From positions 1-64,000 of the forward strand of contig CAMDMZ010000006.1 of assembly GCA_945902805.1 (NCBI GenBank): a stretch of 64,000 nucleotides of DNA, in the 5' to 3' direction. Below the pieces are notes generated by a model. The model searched no databases. It was not told where the DNA came from and worked only from the letters and a program-made list of their open reading frames with translations. How positions within the stretch are numbered: the first letter of the stretch is position 1; each line of letters begins with the position of its first letter. This document shows positions 8,400-17,896 of the stretch, in pieces. Both the position numbers and the translations under genes were made by a program. The DNA is from Propionivibrio dicarboxylicus. GTDB lineage: Bacteria > Pseudomonadota > Gammaproteobacteria > Burkholderiales > Rhodocyclaceae.

Positions 8400-10094
8400 T
8401 CAAGCGTTGCCGCTAGCTTTGGCGACTGCCGCCTGAACCTTGGCGGCATCAAGCCGGCGCCAGCGTGCGGCGACGTGTTGATCGGGGCGCAACAGATAGA
8501 CGGTTCCTGGCCGGGCGTCGTAGCGCTGGGCGACGATGCCCTTCATATCTTCGATGGTGGGAATCCCGCCAATCGCCGTGCCCGGCTTTGGCGACACCAG
8601 CAGCGGCTGCACCGGAATCCCGCCCCAGGACAGGTTCGACAGAGCATCGATCGTCGCGGCGTCCAGCGTAGCGGGATCATTGGTAAAGTAAAGCGCGACG
8701 AACTGGTTGCCAACCTTATCCAGTAACCAGCCGCTGGTTTTACCCTTGGGATCCCTCTCGATCACCGGTGCATCGTCCATCGGCGCACCCGGCACCATGC
8801 GACCGGCGAAGGGTTCGCTATCGGGCGTATTATGGCTCGACGTGGTGAGGAAGGCTGGCACCGAAAGCCGACCCGAATTTACCAGCGCACGGGCGAACGC
8901 GTGATCCCTGGCCAGCCCCAGCACGGCATTGCGGAAAGCCTTGCTGGCCTTGCTCTTGGGTGTAATGAAATCGGTCGAACGGGTCGAGTTCAAGAGGTTC
9001 TCGTCGGCGGCAAAGACGCGCTCTTCCGAGTAGGAATCAAGCAGCGTTGACGGTGACTTGCCGGCCATCACCAGCTTCAATTTCCAGCCCAGGTTGTCGG
9101 CATCCTGCAAGCCCGAGTTGGCACCGCGCGCACCGAAGGGCGAGACCTGATGCGCCGCATCACCCACAAACAGCACGCGGCCATGACGGAAGCTGCCCAT
9201 GCGACGACACTGAAAGGTATACACGCTGACCCACTCCAGCTCGAATTCCCGGTCACGGCCGTCAAATGCGCCCAGCATCGCCTTGATGCGCGGAATCACT
9301 TTCTCCGGCTTTTTCTCTTCATCGGGATCGGCATCCCAGCCCAACTGGAAGTCAATGCGAAACACCTGATCGGCCTGCTTGTGCAGCAGCACCGACTGGT
9401 TGGGATGGAACGGTGGATCGAACCAGAACCAGCGCTCAGCGGGAAAGTCAGCCTTCATCACGACGTCGGCGATCAGGAAGCGATCCTTGAAAATCTTGCC
9501 CTCGATCTCCAGCCCCATCATGTGACGGATCGGACTGCGGGCACCGTCGGCCACAATCAGCCAATCCGTTTCGACGCTATAGATGCCGTCCGGGGTTTCC
9601 ACCCGCAAGGTCACGGTCGCATCACCATGCGTGACGGAAACCACCTTGTTCTTCCAGCGCAGTTCGATATTCGGCGTCTGCTGCGCCTTGGTGACGAGAT
9701 ATTCTTCGAGATAGTATTGCTGCAGATTCACCATACCGGGACGGTGATGATCGGCTTCCGGCACTAGGTTGAAGTTGTAAACCTCTTGCTCGCGAAAGAA
9801 GGTGCGGCCGACATTCCAGCTCACCCCTTTTTCGCACACCTGTTTTCCAATGCCGTAACGGTCCAGCACTTCCAGCGCCCGCTTGGCATAACAAACACCA
9901 CGCGAACCGATCGACACACTATCGTCGTCATCCAGCACCAGCACCGGCAGACCCTGCAATTGCAGATCCAGCGCCATACCGAGGCCAACCGGGCCGGCAC
10001 CGACCACCACTACAGGGACTTTTAGCGTCCTGCCGCTGGCAATTTCGGGCGCCGGTTTGACCTCGAAGCGCGGGTAGGTGTAGGTCTTCAGCAT
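8400..10094 (-). CDS. FAD-dependent aromatic monooxygenase (MhpA-like)
   Basis: A class A flavoprotein hydroxylase of 564 residues from ATG 10094. The Rossmann motif GAGPVGLGMALDLQLQG (about residues 32-48) binds the ADP part of FAD. DGARSPIRHMMG is the NAD(P)H/FAD 'DG' motif, and GRVLFVGDAAHQVSPFGARGANSGLQDADNLGWKL is the second FAD motif. A thioredoxin-like C-terminal domain follows, as in 3-(3-hydroxyphenyl)propionate and resorcinol hydroxylases. It should add a hydroxyl to a phenolic acid using NAD(P)H and O2. It is the second gene of the operon. Confidence 0.88.
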   Translation of the reverse strand: MLKTYTYPRFEVKPAPEIASGRTLKVPVVVVGAGPVGLGMALDLQLQGLPVLVLDDDDSVSIGSRGVCYAKRALEVLDRYGIGKQVCEKGVSWNVGRTFFREQEVYNFNLVPEADHHRPGMVNLQQYYLEEYLVTKAQQTPNIELRWKNKVVSVTHGDATVTLRVETPDGIYSVETDWLIVADGARSPIRHMMGLEIEGKIFKDRFLIADVVMKADFPAERWFWFDPPFHPNQSVLLHKQADQVFRIDFQLGWDADPDEEKKPEKVIPRIKAMLGAFDGRDREFELEWVSVYTFQCRRMGSFRHGRVLFVGDAAHQVSPFGARGANSGLQDADNLGWKLKLVMAGKSPSTLLDSYSEERVFAADENLLNSTRSTDFITPKSKASKAFRNAVLGLARDHAFARALVNSGRLSVPAFLTTSSHNTPDSEPFAGRMVPGAPMDDAPVIERDPKGKTSGWLLDKVGNQFVALYFTNDPATLDAATIDALSNLSWGGIPVQPLLVSPKPGTAIGGIPTIEDMKGIVAQRYDARPGTVYLLRPDQHVAARWRRLDAAKVQAAVAKASGNA

Positions 10095-10123
10095 CGTGAA
10101 TCCCAGTCGGCTGACTGCTGGAC

Positions 10124-11089
10124 TTAGGCCGACTGCAACGAATGCCACATTTGCTGGTCGCGCTCGGCAGTCCAGATGCGGGGATCACGAATACCCGAGG
10201 CTTCATCGTGGGCGCGCGTGACATCGAAGGGCAGACAGTGCTCGTAGATGAATACCTTGGCGAATTTCGGGTCCATTTGCTGACGCGTGTGGCGCATGCA
10301 GGCGGCGAGATCCATGCCCTGGGCGACGGCTTCCTGGGCGCTACGGTAAAGCGTGGAGACGAAATCCTTGGTATAGGCGAGCCCGGCTTGCACGCGCTCC
10401 GGATTCAGCAGCGCCGGACCGCGCCCGGGAATCATCTTCTCGGCGCCCAGAGCGGCCAAGGCATCGAGCGTCGTCGGCCAGTCGGCAAGATAGGCGTCAC
10501 CGGTATAGCACGCCGCATCGGCCTCGACCAGATCCCCAGAGAACAGGATTTTTTGCGCGGGAATCCATACCACCGTATCGCCCTTGGTGTGACCACGACC
10601 GAGGTGCATGATCTTGACCTCCAGCGAGCCCATGTAGAGGGTCATCTCACCCTCAAACACGATGCTTGGCCAGGTCAGTCCAGGTACGCTTTCGACGGCG
10701 TTGAACAAACGCGGAAAGCGACCAATCTCGGAGGCCATGTCCTGCGCGCCACGCTCAACGATCAGCTCGCGCGTCTGGCGCGAGGCGATGATGTCTTGCA
10801 GGCCATGTTGCTGATAACCCGAGGCGCCCAGCACGCGCACCGCGTGATAGTGCGTTAGCGTGACGTATTTGATCGGCTTGTCTGTAATCTCGCGCACATA
10901 GCGCACCACGTCTTGCGCCATCACGGGCGTCGCCGTCGCATCGATGATCATCACCGCATCGTCGCCAATAATCACGCCCGTATTGGGATCGCCTTCGGCG
11001 GTGTAGGCATAGGCATTCTCGGACAGCTTCTCGAAGCTGACTTTCTTCGCCTCCAGATCGGCATGGGAAGCAAATTTCTTATCGCTCAT
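10124..11089 (-). CDS. Metallo-beta-lactamase fold hydrolase with altered metal motif
   Basis: A 321-residue MBL-fold protein and first gene of the catabolic operon. Family features seen are the opening GVIIGDDAVMIIDATATP, a His-x-His pair (H80, H82), GRGHTKGDTVVW and ILFSGDLVEADA. The classical HxHxDH motif reads THYHAVR, so the Asp and second His are replaced by Val and Arg. One zinc site should therefore be weakened or lost. It may act as a lactonase or thioesterase on a ring-cleavage product, but the degenerate site makes this uncertain. The start at ATG 11089 follows an AG-rich ribosome site. Confidence 0.75.
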   Translation of the reverse strand: MSDKKFASHADLEAKKVSFEKLSENAYAYTAEGDPNTGVIIGDDAVMIIDATATPVMAQDVVRYVREITDKPIKYVTLTHYHAVRVLGASGYQQHGLQDIIASRQTRELIVERGAQDMASEIGRFPRLFNAVESVPGLTWPSIVFEGEMTLYMGSLEVKIMHLGRGHTKGDTVVWIPAQKILFSGDLVEADAACYTGDAYLADWPTTLDALAALGAEKMIPGRGPALLNPERVQAGLAYTKDFVSTLYRSAQEAVAQGMDLAACMRHTRQQMDPKFAKVFIYEHCLPFDVTRAHDEASGIRDPRIWTAERDQQMWHSLQSA

Positions 11090-11185
11090 CGGAGCTCCTG
11101 TTTCTTAAAGGGCGGATTGGATTGCGTTCAATGGCAGGGACAACGTCGACCAGCCGACACGCGATTCAAGTTACGCGTTAGTGAA

Positions 11186-11226
11186 TATATTGCATATATC
11201 GTAATTATCGGCACTTTAGTTGTCAA
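11186..11226 (-). promoter_or_regulatory. Sigma-70 promoter and operator dyad of the aromatic operon
   Basis: On the - strand a perfect -35 TTGACA (11221-11226) is separated by exactly 17 bases from the -10 TACGAT (11198-11203). Overlapping the start region is an AT-rich dyad with ATATAT arms around GCA (11186-11199), unlike the GC-rich surroundings. This is a likely repressor site near the transcription start. The 5' leader to the first ATG is about 100 bases. No regulator gene is adjacent. Confidence 0.7.
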
Positions 11227-11284
11227 GCAGCCACCCCAGCAGTCGCCCCGGTTGTGGACCCACGCCGCGCGACGAAAGTCGCGT

Positions 11285-11866
11285 TCAGTGCGGTCGCGGA
11301 ACGGTCAACTCTTCAGGGGTGTTGATATTGGCGAAAGCAGCCGAATCGTCAAAATCCACTACCGTTCGCTCGCGGCTTTCGAGCCAACTTTCGATCTTGC
11401 GCCCGCCCGTGTTCAGATAGGTTTCGAGTGTGGGCAACAGTTCGCGGTGCAGCAGAAGGAACACCTGCTGCAGGCGACCATTGCAGCTTGCAACCGCGAG
11501 CTTTGTCGTCTCGGCCTCGACTCCCGCAGCCAGCCGCGATACCAGATCGAGCGGCAGAAAAGGCGCATCGCAGGGCGCAGTGAACAGCCAGGGCGTGGTG
11601 CAGGCGCGCAGTCCGGCGTGCATTCCCGCCAGCGGTCCGGAAAATCCGCCAATTTCATCGCTCACCACGGGCAAGCCATACGCCCGCCAGGTGTCGAGAT
11701 TGCGATTGGCGTTGATCAGCAGCGGGCCGACCTGCGGCCGCAAACGCTCGATGACCCGGCTTGCCAAGGTCTGCCCATCCAGATCAAGCAAGCCCTTGTC
11801 GCGGCCACCCATGCGCCGCCCCATGCCGCCAGCGAGCAGCAGTCCAGTGATCGAATTGATATCCAT
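11285..11866 (-). CDS. mobA: Molybdenum cofactor guanylyltransferase
   Basis: MobA joins GMP to molybdopterin to make the bis-MGD cofactor of enzymes such as formate dehydrogenase and nitrate reductase. The nucleotide-binding start LLAGGMGRRMGGRDKGLL, the segment LFTAPCDAPFLP with the metal-binding Asp, and the C-terminal NINTPEEL are all diagnostic. ATG 11866 is chosen because the family starts about ten residues before the LAGG loop. Length (193 residues) is normal. Its position 4.6 kb from the selenocysteine genes is consistent with a molybdo-selenoenzyme elsewhere in the genome. Confidence 0.93.
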   Translation of the reverse strand: MDINSITGLLLAGGMGRRMGGRDKGLLDLDGQTLASRVIERLRPQVGPLLINANRNLDTWRAYGLPVVSDEIGGFSGPLAGMHAGLRACTTPWLFTAPCDAPFLPLDLVSRLAAGVEAETTKLAVASCNGRLQQVFLLLHRELLPTLETYLNTGGRKIESWLESRERTVVDFDDSAAFANINTPEELTVPRPH

Positions 11867-12178
11867 GGCCCGATTCTGACCGTCCAACCCCGGTTTTGTC
11901 TACGCTCAACAAAGATCCTGCACGATCTGGTGAGTGGGGCCGTGATGCACGATGGCCCTGTTCTGGGCCGAGATCCAGACAAAAATAAGGCACGGAGTCG
12001 GGCATCGAGGACGAGCGGTACGCGCAATACGGGTAACGCGATGCGCCACGCCACGTGCAAGCAGCGCAACGTCATATAGCGGTTCCCGCCCGGCCACGCA
12101 AAAAGTCGGCGCCGGCGGGACGGCGGCAATTGGCCCGTTCCAGCAGAATTCAGCAATTCACATCGCGCGAATTGCGAA
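11867..12178. other. Intergenic stretch, no gene recognised
   Basis: This 312-base gap between the mobA start and the kup stop has short open frames but none with recognisable similarity. It carries one intact copy of the dispersed repeat at 12100-12127. Confidence 0.6.
12100..12127 (+). repeat. Dispersed repeat, copy 3
   Basis: Intergenic copy between mobA and kup. The core differs by one base (GGCGCCGG). Confidence 0.85.
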
Positions 12179-14083
12179 TTAAAGAACGACTTGCGTACCC
12201 AGTTCGACCACCCGATTGGGCGGCAGGCCGAAGAAGCTCACCGCACTGCCGGCATTGCGGAACATGCCGATAAAAACCTTTTCGCGCCAGAAACACATGT
12301 CGGACTTGAGTTTCGGGATCAGGGTTTCACGGCCAAGGAAGTAGGAGGTATCCATCGGCTCAAATAGCAAGCCATCGGCGGCACACTGGTCGAGCGCCGA
12401 GAGCAAGATCGGTTGCTCCATGAAACCGAAGGACACTCTGACCTGCCAGAACTGGTTTTTCAAGCGCGTGACCACCACACGCTTTTCTTCCGTAAGACGC
12501 GGCGTATCGAGAATATTTACAAAAACCACCACCATCCGCTCATGCAGCACTTTGTAATGCTTGAGGCTGTGCAGCATCGCGTGAGGCACATTGTTCAAGT
12601 TTTGCGTCAGGAAGACCGCTGTGCCGGGTACGCGACTGATGGAATCGTCGATGCTGGAGGCGAATGACTGCAAATCCATCGCATCGGTCGCCAGACGCAC
12701 GCGCAGCAGATCGCGGCCACGTTTCCAGGTGGAAAGCAGTAGATAAACGCCGAGGCCGAACATCAAAGGGAACCAGCCACCATCGGCGATTTTGACCGAG
12801 TTAGCGGAGAAGAACGCCAGGTCGATGATGGCGAAGGGGAGCGCACCGAGCAGCGCGCGCCAGAATGACCAGCCCCAGACGTAGCGCGCCAGGACGAAGG
12901 CGAGCAAATCAGTGATGAACATGGTGCCCGTAACGGCAATGCCATAGGCGGCGGCCAAATTCGACGAACTGCCAAAACCCAGCACCAGCGCCACCACCGC
13001 CACCAGCAGGGTCCAGTTGATCCCGCCCAGATAGATCTGGCCGATCTGCTCATCCGACGTGTGGCTGATTTCCATACGCGGAGAAAACCCCAGTTGGATC
13101 GCCTGCTGGGTGATCGAGAACGCACCCGAGATAACCGCCTGCGAGGCAATAACGGTGGCGGCGGTAGCCAGTGCGACCATCGGCAGGAGCAGCCACTCGG
13201 GCGCCAACAGATAGAACGGATTGGCAATCGCCGTCGGGTCGCGCAGCAACAACGCACCCTGACCAAAGTAGTTGAGGACCAGCGCCGGGAGTACCAGTAC
13301 GAACCAGGCAAGCTGTATCGGCTTGCGGCCGAAATGCCCCATGTCGGCATAGAGCGCTTCGGCACCTGTCAATGCAAGAACAGAGGCGCCCAGAGCAAAG
13401 AATCCCAGGACAGGGTTATCTTCAAAAAATCGCACGGCGTACCACGGATTCAAAGAGCGCAGCACACCGGGATCATGTGCGATGCTGATGATGCCGAGCA
13501 CTGCCAGAGTCACGAACCACAACACCATGATTGGCCCGAACAAGGTGCCCACCGTGGCAGTGCCGCGCCGTTGCACGGCGAACAGAACCACCAGGATCAC
13601 CAGCGAAATCGGCAGCACGAAGGGCTTGAATGCCGGTGTGGCCACTTCCAGACCCTCGACTGCCGACAGGACCGAGATCGCTGGTGTGATGACGCCGTCC
13701 CCGTAGAACAGGGCGGCACCGAATAGACCCAGGACAATGATCGCCTTGCGCTGCAAGGATCCCGGCGGGATCGGCCGCAGGGCCAGCGCCATCAGGGCCA
13801 TGATGCCACCTTCGCCCTTGTTGTCGGCGCGCATGATGAACAACACGTACTTGAGGCTGACAATGATCATCAGTGACCAGAAGATCAGGGAAAGAATGCC
13901 GAGCACGTTGTCTGGAGTAATCGGTACCGGATGGTGCGCCCCACCGAAGACTTCCTTCAGCGCATACAGGGGGCTGGTGCCGATATCACCATAAACGACG
14001 CCGAGAGCCGCCAGAGATAGCGCAGCCAGGCGGTCTTTGGCCCGATGTTCAATAGATTCACTATGTTCAGCAGATGCAGACAT
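12179..14083 (-). CDS. kup: KUP-family potassium uptake protein
   Basis: Inner-membrane K+/H+ symporter of 634 residues. The N-terminal signature LAALGVVYGDIGTSPLYALKEVF (about residues 26-48) and the GDGVITPAISVLSAVEGLE segment are specific to Kup. There are about twelve hydrophobic helices and a cytoplasmic C-terminal domain of some 170 residues. The gene lies 17 bases downstream of a KdpE-type response regulator gene on the same strand. That suggests it is transcribed with the regulator pair and responds to potassium or osmotic state. Confidence 0.95.
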   Translation of the reverse strand: MSASAEHSESIEHRAKDRLAALSLAALGVVYGDIGTSPLYALKEVFGGAHHPVPITPDNVLGILSLIFWSLMIIVSLKYVLFIMRADNKGEGGIMALMALALRPIPPGSLQRKAIIVLGLFGAALFYGDGVITPAISVLSAVEGLEVATPAFKPFVLPISLVILVVLFAVQRRGTATVGTLFGPIMVLWFVTLAVLGIISIAHDPGVLRSLNPWYAVRFFEDNPVLGFFALGASVLALTGAEALYADMGHFGRKPIQLAWFVLVLPALVLNYFGQGALLLRDPTAIANPFYLLAPEWLLLPMVALATAATVIASQAVISGAFSITQQAIQLGFSPRMEISHTSDEQIGQIYLGGINWTLLVAVVALVLGFGSSSNLAAAYGIAVTGTMFITDLLAFVLARYVWGWSFWRALLGALPFAIIDLAFFSANSVKIADGGWFPLMFGLGVYLLLSTWKRGRDLLRVRLATDAMDLQSFASSIDDSISRVPGTAVFLTQNLNNVPHAMLHSLKHYKVLHERMVVVFVNILDTPRLTEEKRVVVTRLKNQFWQVRVSFGFMEQPILLSALDQCAADGLLFEPMDTSYFLGRETLIPKLKSDMCFWREKVFIGMFRNAGSAVSFFGLPPNRVVELGTQVVL

Positions 14084-14100
14084 GATGCGTGCTCTTCTAT

Positions 14101-14790
14101 TCAGGTTTGAAAGCGATAGCCGACGCCGGTCTCGGTCAGGAAATGCTGAGGCTGAGCGGGGTTCAACTCCAGTTTCTGCCGCAATCTGCCCACATAAATT
14201 CGCAGGTAATGTCCCTGCTCGGCATGTCCTGGCCCCCAGACGTCCTGCATGAGCTGGCGATGGGTCATGACCTTGCCTTCGTTGGCGAGCATGGCCACCA
14301 GCAGCCGATATTCGATCTGAGTCAGGTGAATCTCCACGCCACTCCGGCTGACGACATGGCGGGAGAGGTCGACGACTACTTCGCCAAAACTGTGCTGCGG
14401 CCTGGCTTCGCCGCTTTGTCCGTGGCGCCTGATCAAGGCGCGCATGCGGGCGAGCAATTCACCGACACCGAATGGCTTGGAAAGGTAGTCGTCAGCGCCA
14501 GCGTCGAGCGCGGCAACCTTGTCCTTTTCCGCCGTGCGGGCCGAGAGGATCAGAATCGGTACTTGCGACCAGGTACGCAGGTCGCGGATAAAGTCGATGC
14601 CGTCCATGTCTGGCAGACCAAGATCGAGGATCACCAAGCCGATCTCTCCCTCGGCAGCGGCGTCCAGTCCCTGGCGGGCCGTCCCGGCTTCGATGGCGGC
14701 GCACTCTTCCTTGCGGACGGCATCACAGACAAAGCGACGGATTTGCGGTTCGTCCTCGACGACCAGCACACGGACCTTTACGGCTTTCAT
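14101..14790 (-). CDS. kdpE: KdpE-like response regulator
   Basis: An OmpR/KdpE-class regulator of 229 residues. The receiver domain shows VEDEPQIRRF, the phosphorylated Asp in LVILDLGLPDMDG (about residue 56) and the conserved Lys in YLSKPFGVGEL. The C-terminal winged helix has the KdpE-typical VHLTQIEYRLL-like segment, YLRIYVGRLRQKLE and a GVGYRF ending. It overlaps the kinase gene by four bases (ATGA) and reads into kup. No kdpFABC genes are in the window. Confidence 0.9.
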   Translation of the reverse strand: MKAVKVRVLVVEDEPQIRRFVCDAVRKEECAAIEAGTARQGLDAAAEGEIGLVILDLGLPDMDGIDFIRDLRTWSQVPILILSARTAEKDKVAALDAGADDYLSKPFGVGELLARMRALIRRHGQSGEARPQHSFGEVVVDLSRHVVSRSGVEIHLTQIEYRLLVAMLANEGKVMTHRQLMQDVWGPGHAEQGHYLRIYVGRLRQKLELNPAQPQHFLTETGVGYRFQT

Positions 14791-16319
14791 GTCGGCGCCT
14801 CTTCTTCCATGGGCGGGGGCGAACCAAGCGGCAATGTGAAGCGCACGCAGGCGCCACCGGAATGGTTCTCGGCGACAATTGTGCCGCCATGCGCGGCGAT
14901 GATGGCCTTGCAGATTGCCAATCCCATGCCGGTCCCGGCGACAGCGGGTTCGCGCTCACCGCGGACGAAAAGATCAAATACCTGTTCGAGCCGATCGACC
15001 GGAAAGCCGGGGCCGTCGTTGCACACGGCGACTTCGAAGCGTGTTCCACGAATCCGTGCGATCAATTGAATGCGTGCATCGCCAGGAGAATATTTGGCGG
15101 CGTTCTCCAGCAGATTGCAGACGACACGCTCCAACAAGACGGCATCAAAGTACAGGAGCGGCAGATCCGGGGGCGCATCGATGTCCAGCTTGCGCGTGGC
15201 CAGGACTCCCGCGAGCAGCCGTGTGCTGGAACCGACAATTTCCTCAAACGGTTGCCATTCCCGGTTGAGGGTGATGGCGCCGGATTGCAGTCGCGCCATT
15301 TCCAGCAGATTGGATAGCAGGTGGTGCATGGCGTGCGCCTGGTCGCGGATGATGCCCGCGATCTCAATGGCGCCTTCCCGCAGCGGTGGTTGCGTCTGTG
15401 CCAGCGAATCGGCGAGTCCGACGAGGCTCGTCAGCGGTGTCCGCAAATCGTGTGACAACGATGACAGGATCGAGGTCCGCAGCCGCTCGGCTGTCACCAG
15501 CAGTTCGCTTTCCCGCGCCGCATCGGCATAGTGAAGGCGATCGAGAATCACCGCAACGAGGGATGCGACGGCTTCCAGCAAAGGCCGCAGGGATCTGACG
15601 CTATCGACATCACCGGTTAATGATCCGATGGCCAGCACGCCACGAACCTGCGTCGGGCCATTGAGTGGAAGGAACACGATGGCCACACCCATACCGGCCA
15701 GCGAATCCGTCTCGATGATGGTGTGGCCCTCGTAGGCTGATCTTGCAAAGCCCTGTTCCAGCGCCGCTAAATGGCGCTTGCCAATCTGATGAAAGGCCGC
15801 TCCTGGCGAGGAAGATTCAGCGACCAATAAGGTGACATCGAGCCCCATATCGGCGAGGAAACTTTGGCTGATGTCGGCCACCTGCGCCAAGGACATCGCA
15901 CCGCCAAGATCCCTGGCCAGTTCGTAAAGAACCCGGGTATCACGTTCCCGTGCTTGTGCTTCGTCGGTGCTTTCCGCCAGTCGGGCAGTGAGATGAGAAG
16001 TGATCAGCCCCACGGCGAGCATGACAGCGAAGGTCACCAAATACTGTGCATCGGCTACAGCGAACGACAGGTGAGGTAAAACAAAGAAGAAATCGAACAA
16101 CGCAACACTGAGAATCGTCGCCAGAACGGATGGCCCACGCCCGAGCCACACCGCCGCAACAAATACCGTGAGCAGAAACAGCATCACGATGTTGGCCGCA
16201 TTGAGAATGTCCCGCAGCGGAAGCGCCCCCAGAGTCGTCACGACGCACAACGCGACAGCCAGTGGATACCGGGAATAACGCCATCTGGTCGGCAATACCA
16301 AGCTCATGGGCGACTTCAC
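14787..16319 (-). CDS. Short KdpD-like sensor histidine kinase
   Basis: A 510-residue membrane kinase. It begins directly with the KdpD four-helix DUF4118 membrane block (about residues 15-110), followed by a GAF-like region, a HisKA domain with SLSHDLRTPLTSLVG, and an ATPase domain with NLLENAAKYSP, NDGPGFP and GTGMGLAICKAI. Full KdpD proteins are about 890 residues with an N-terminal KdpD ATP-binding plus Usp module; that half is absent here and no fragment of it is seen upstream. It is translationally coupled to the response regulator. Confidence 0.87.
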   Translation of the reverse strand: MKSPMSLVLPTRWRYSRYPLAVALCVVTTLGALPLRDILNAANIVMLFLLTVFVAAVWLGRGPSVLATILSVALFDFFFVLPHLSFAVADAQYLVTFAVMLAVGLITSHLTARLAESTDEAQARERDTRVLYELARDLGGAMSLAQVADISQSFLADMGLDVTLLVAESSSPGAAFHQIGKRHLAALEQGFARSAYEGHTIIETDSLAGMGVAIVFLPLNGPTQVRGVLAIGSLTGDVDSVRSLRPLLEAVASLVAVILDRLHYADAARESELLVTAERLRTSILSSLSHDLRTPLTSLVGLADSLAQTQPPLREGAIEIAGIIRDQAHAMHHLLSNLLEMARLQSGAITLNREWQPFEEIVGSSTRLLAGVLATRKLDIDAPPDLPLLYFDAVLLERVVCNLLENAAKYSPGDARIQLIARIRGTRFEVAVCNDGPGFPVDRLEQVFDLFVRGEREPAVAGTGMGLAICKAIIAAHGGTIVAENHSGGACVRFTLPLGSPPPMEEEAPT

Positions 16320-16479
16320 GCAATGACGAGATGCCGACAGTGTCCTCCACGAAATGTAAAAACGGTGTAAACAGACCGCCGCGAATACGGCGGGAAAGAT
16401 ACTGGCGTGGCTTACGGCTTACGGTGCCCGACTTCTTTAGAATCAAAGCATCTCTCCTTCTGCCCGGTCGGGCGAAATC

Positions 16480-17886
16480 ATGAATCCGCTTGCGCGACTG
16501 CCTTCCGTCGACCGCCTGCTGTCCCATCCGGCGGTGGCTTCTCTGATCGACATTCACGGTCGTGCCAGCATGACCGGTATCGTGCGCGAAATACTGGCAG
16601 CGACACGCGAAGCCGTCAAAGGCGGGGCTCAACTCCCCGACGAAGCCAGTCTCCTCGAAAAAGTCGGCGCTGGCGCCACGGCGCTGGCAACGCCGAAACT
16701 GCGTCCGGTGTTGAATCTGACCGGTACCGTGTTACATACCAACCTTGGTCGCGCCAGCTTGCCCGACGAAGCCGTCGAGGCGCTAGTTCAGGCCGCGCGC
16801 AATCCCTGTGCGCTGGAATATGACCTCGCTTCCGGCGCTCGCGGCGATCGCGATGACATCGTCAATGAACTGCTGTGCGAACTCACCGGCGCCGAAGCGG
16901 CGACCGTGGTCAATAACAACGCCGCCGCCGTCTTCCTGCTGCTGAACACCCTGGCAGCAAAGAAGCAGGTGATCGTCTCGCGTGGCGAACTGATCGAGAT
17001 CGGCGGCGCCTTCCGCGTACCCGATATCATGAGCCGTGCGGGTGCCAAGCTGGTCGAGGTGGGCACCACTAATCGCACCCATCTCACCGATTTCGCCGAG
17101 AACATCACGCCGCGTACGGCGATGCTGATGAAAGTGCACGCCAGCAATTACGCCATCCACGGCTTTACCCACGTCGTGCCCGAAAGCGAACTGGCGAATC
17201 TGGCGCACCAGCACGGCCTGCCCTTCGTCATCGACCTCGGCTCCGGCACGCTGACCGACCTCACCAAATGGAATTTGCCCCACGAACCGACACCGGCGGA
17301 TGCCATCGCGGCCGGCGCCGATCTGGTGACTTTCTCCGGTGACAAACTGCTCGGTGGTCCGCAAGCCGGCCTGCTGGTGGGGCGCAAGGAGTTGATCGCC
17401 CGGATCAAGAAGAATCCGCTCAAGCGCGCCCTGCGCGTGGGCAAGGTCACACTCGCGGCACTCGAGGCGGTATTGCGCTTGTATCGCAATCCCGATCGAC
17501 TGCATTTGCGACTGAGCTCCCTGCGTCAATTAACCCGGCCTGAAGCCGAGATTCACGGTGTCGCCACGCGTTTGTTGTCGGCGCTGCAAACGGCATTGGT
17601 CACGCTGCCAGTGAATGTGGAAATCGTATCGCTCAAATCGCAAATCGGGTCCGGCTCACTCCCGGTCGACCGCTTGCCCTCCGCCGGGTTTGCCATCCGT
17701 CCGCAAAGCAAAATAGGCGGCGTGCTCAATCGCATCGAAGCGGCCCTACGCGCCGTCGACTACCCGGCGCGCCCCATCATCGGCCGTATTGAGGATGGCG
17801 CCCTGCTGCTCGATCTCCGTTGCCTGGAACCTAACGATGAAGCTGAGTTTTCGGCCAGTTTGGCGGCGCTGAGATTCACCCGATGA
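16480..17886 (+). CDS. selA: L-seryl-tRNA(Sec) selenium transferase
   Basis: SelA converts seryl-tRNA(Sec) to selenocysteyl-tRNA(Sec) using selenophosphate and PLP. It is a 468-residue cytosolic protein of normal length. Visible features are [17 protein letters not shown], the cofactor region [23 protein letters not shown] and the PLP lysine in [13 protein letters not shown] (K289). A copy of the dispersed repeat encodes KVGAGATA in the linker around residues 60-68, between the N-terminal domain and the catalytic core. The gene begins the order selA-selB-selC with 10 bases before selB. Confidence 0.96.
   Translation: MNPLARLPSVDRLLSHPAVASLIDIHGRASMTGIVREILAATREAVKGGAQLPDEASLLEKVGAGATALATPKLRPVLNLTGTVLHTNLGRASLPDEAVEALVQAARNPCALEYDLASGARGDRDDIVNELLCELTGAEAATVVNNNAAAVFLLLNTLAAKKQVIVSRGELIEIGGAFRVPDIMSRAGAKLVEVGTTNRTHLTDFAENITPRTAMLMKVHASNYAIHGFTHVVPESELANLAHQHGLPFVIDLGSGTLTDLTKWNLPHEPTPADAIAAGADLVTFSGDKLLGGPQAGLLVGRKELIARIKKNPLKRALRVGKVTLAALEAVLRLYRNPDRLHLRLSSLRQLTRPEAEIHGVATRLLSALQTALVTLPVNVEIVSLKSQIGSGSLPVDRLPSAGFAIRPQSKIGGVLNRIEAALRAVDYPARPIIGRIEDGALLLDLRCLEPNDEAEFSASLAALRFTR
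16658..16685 (+). repeat. Dispersed repeat, copy 4
   Basis: Inside selA, in frame, encoding KVGAGATAL in a linker. Confidence 0.85.
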
Positions 17887-17896
17887 TTATCGACAA

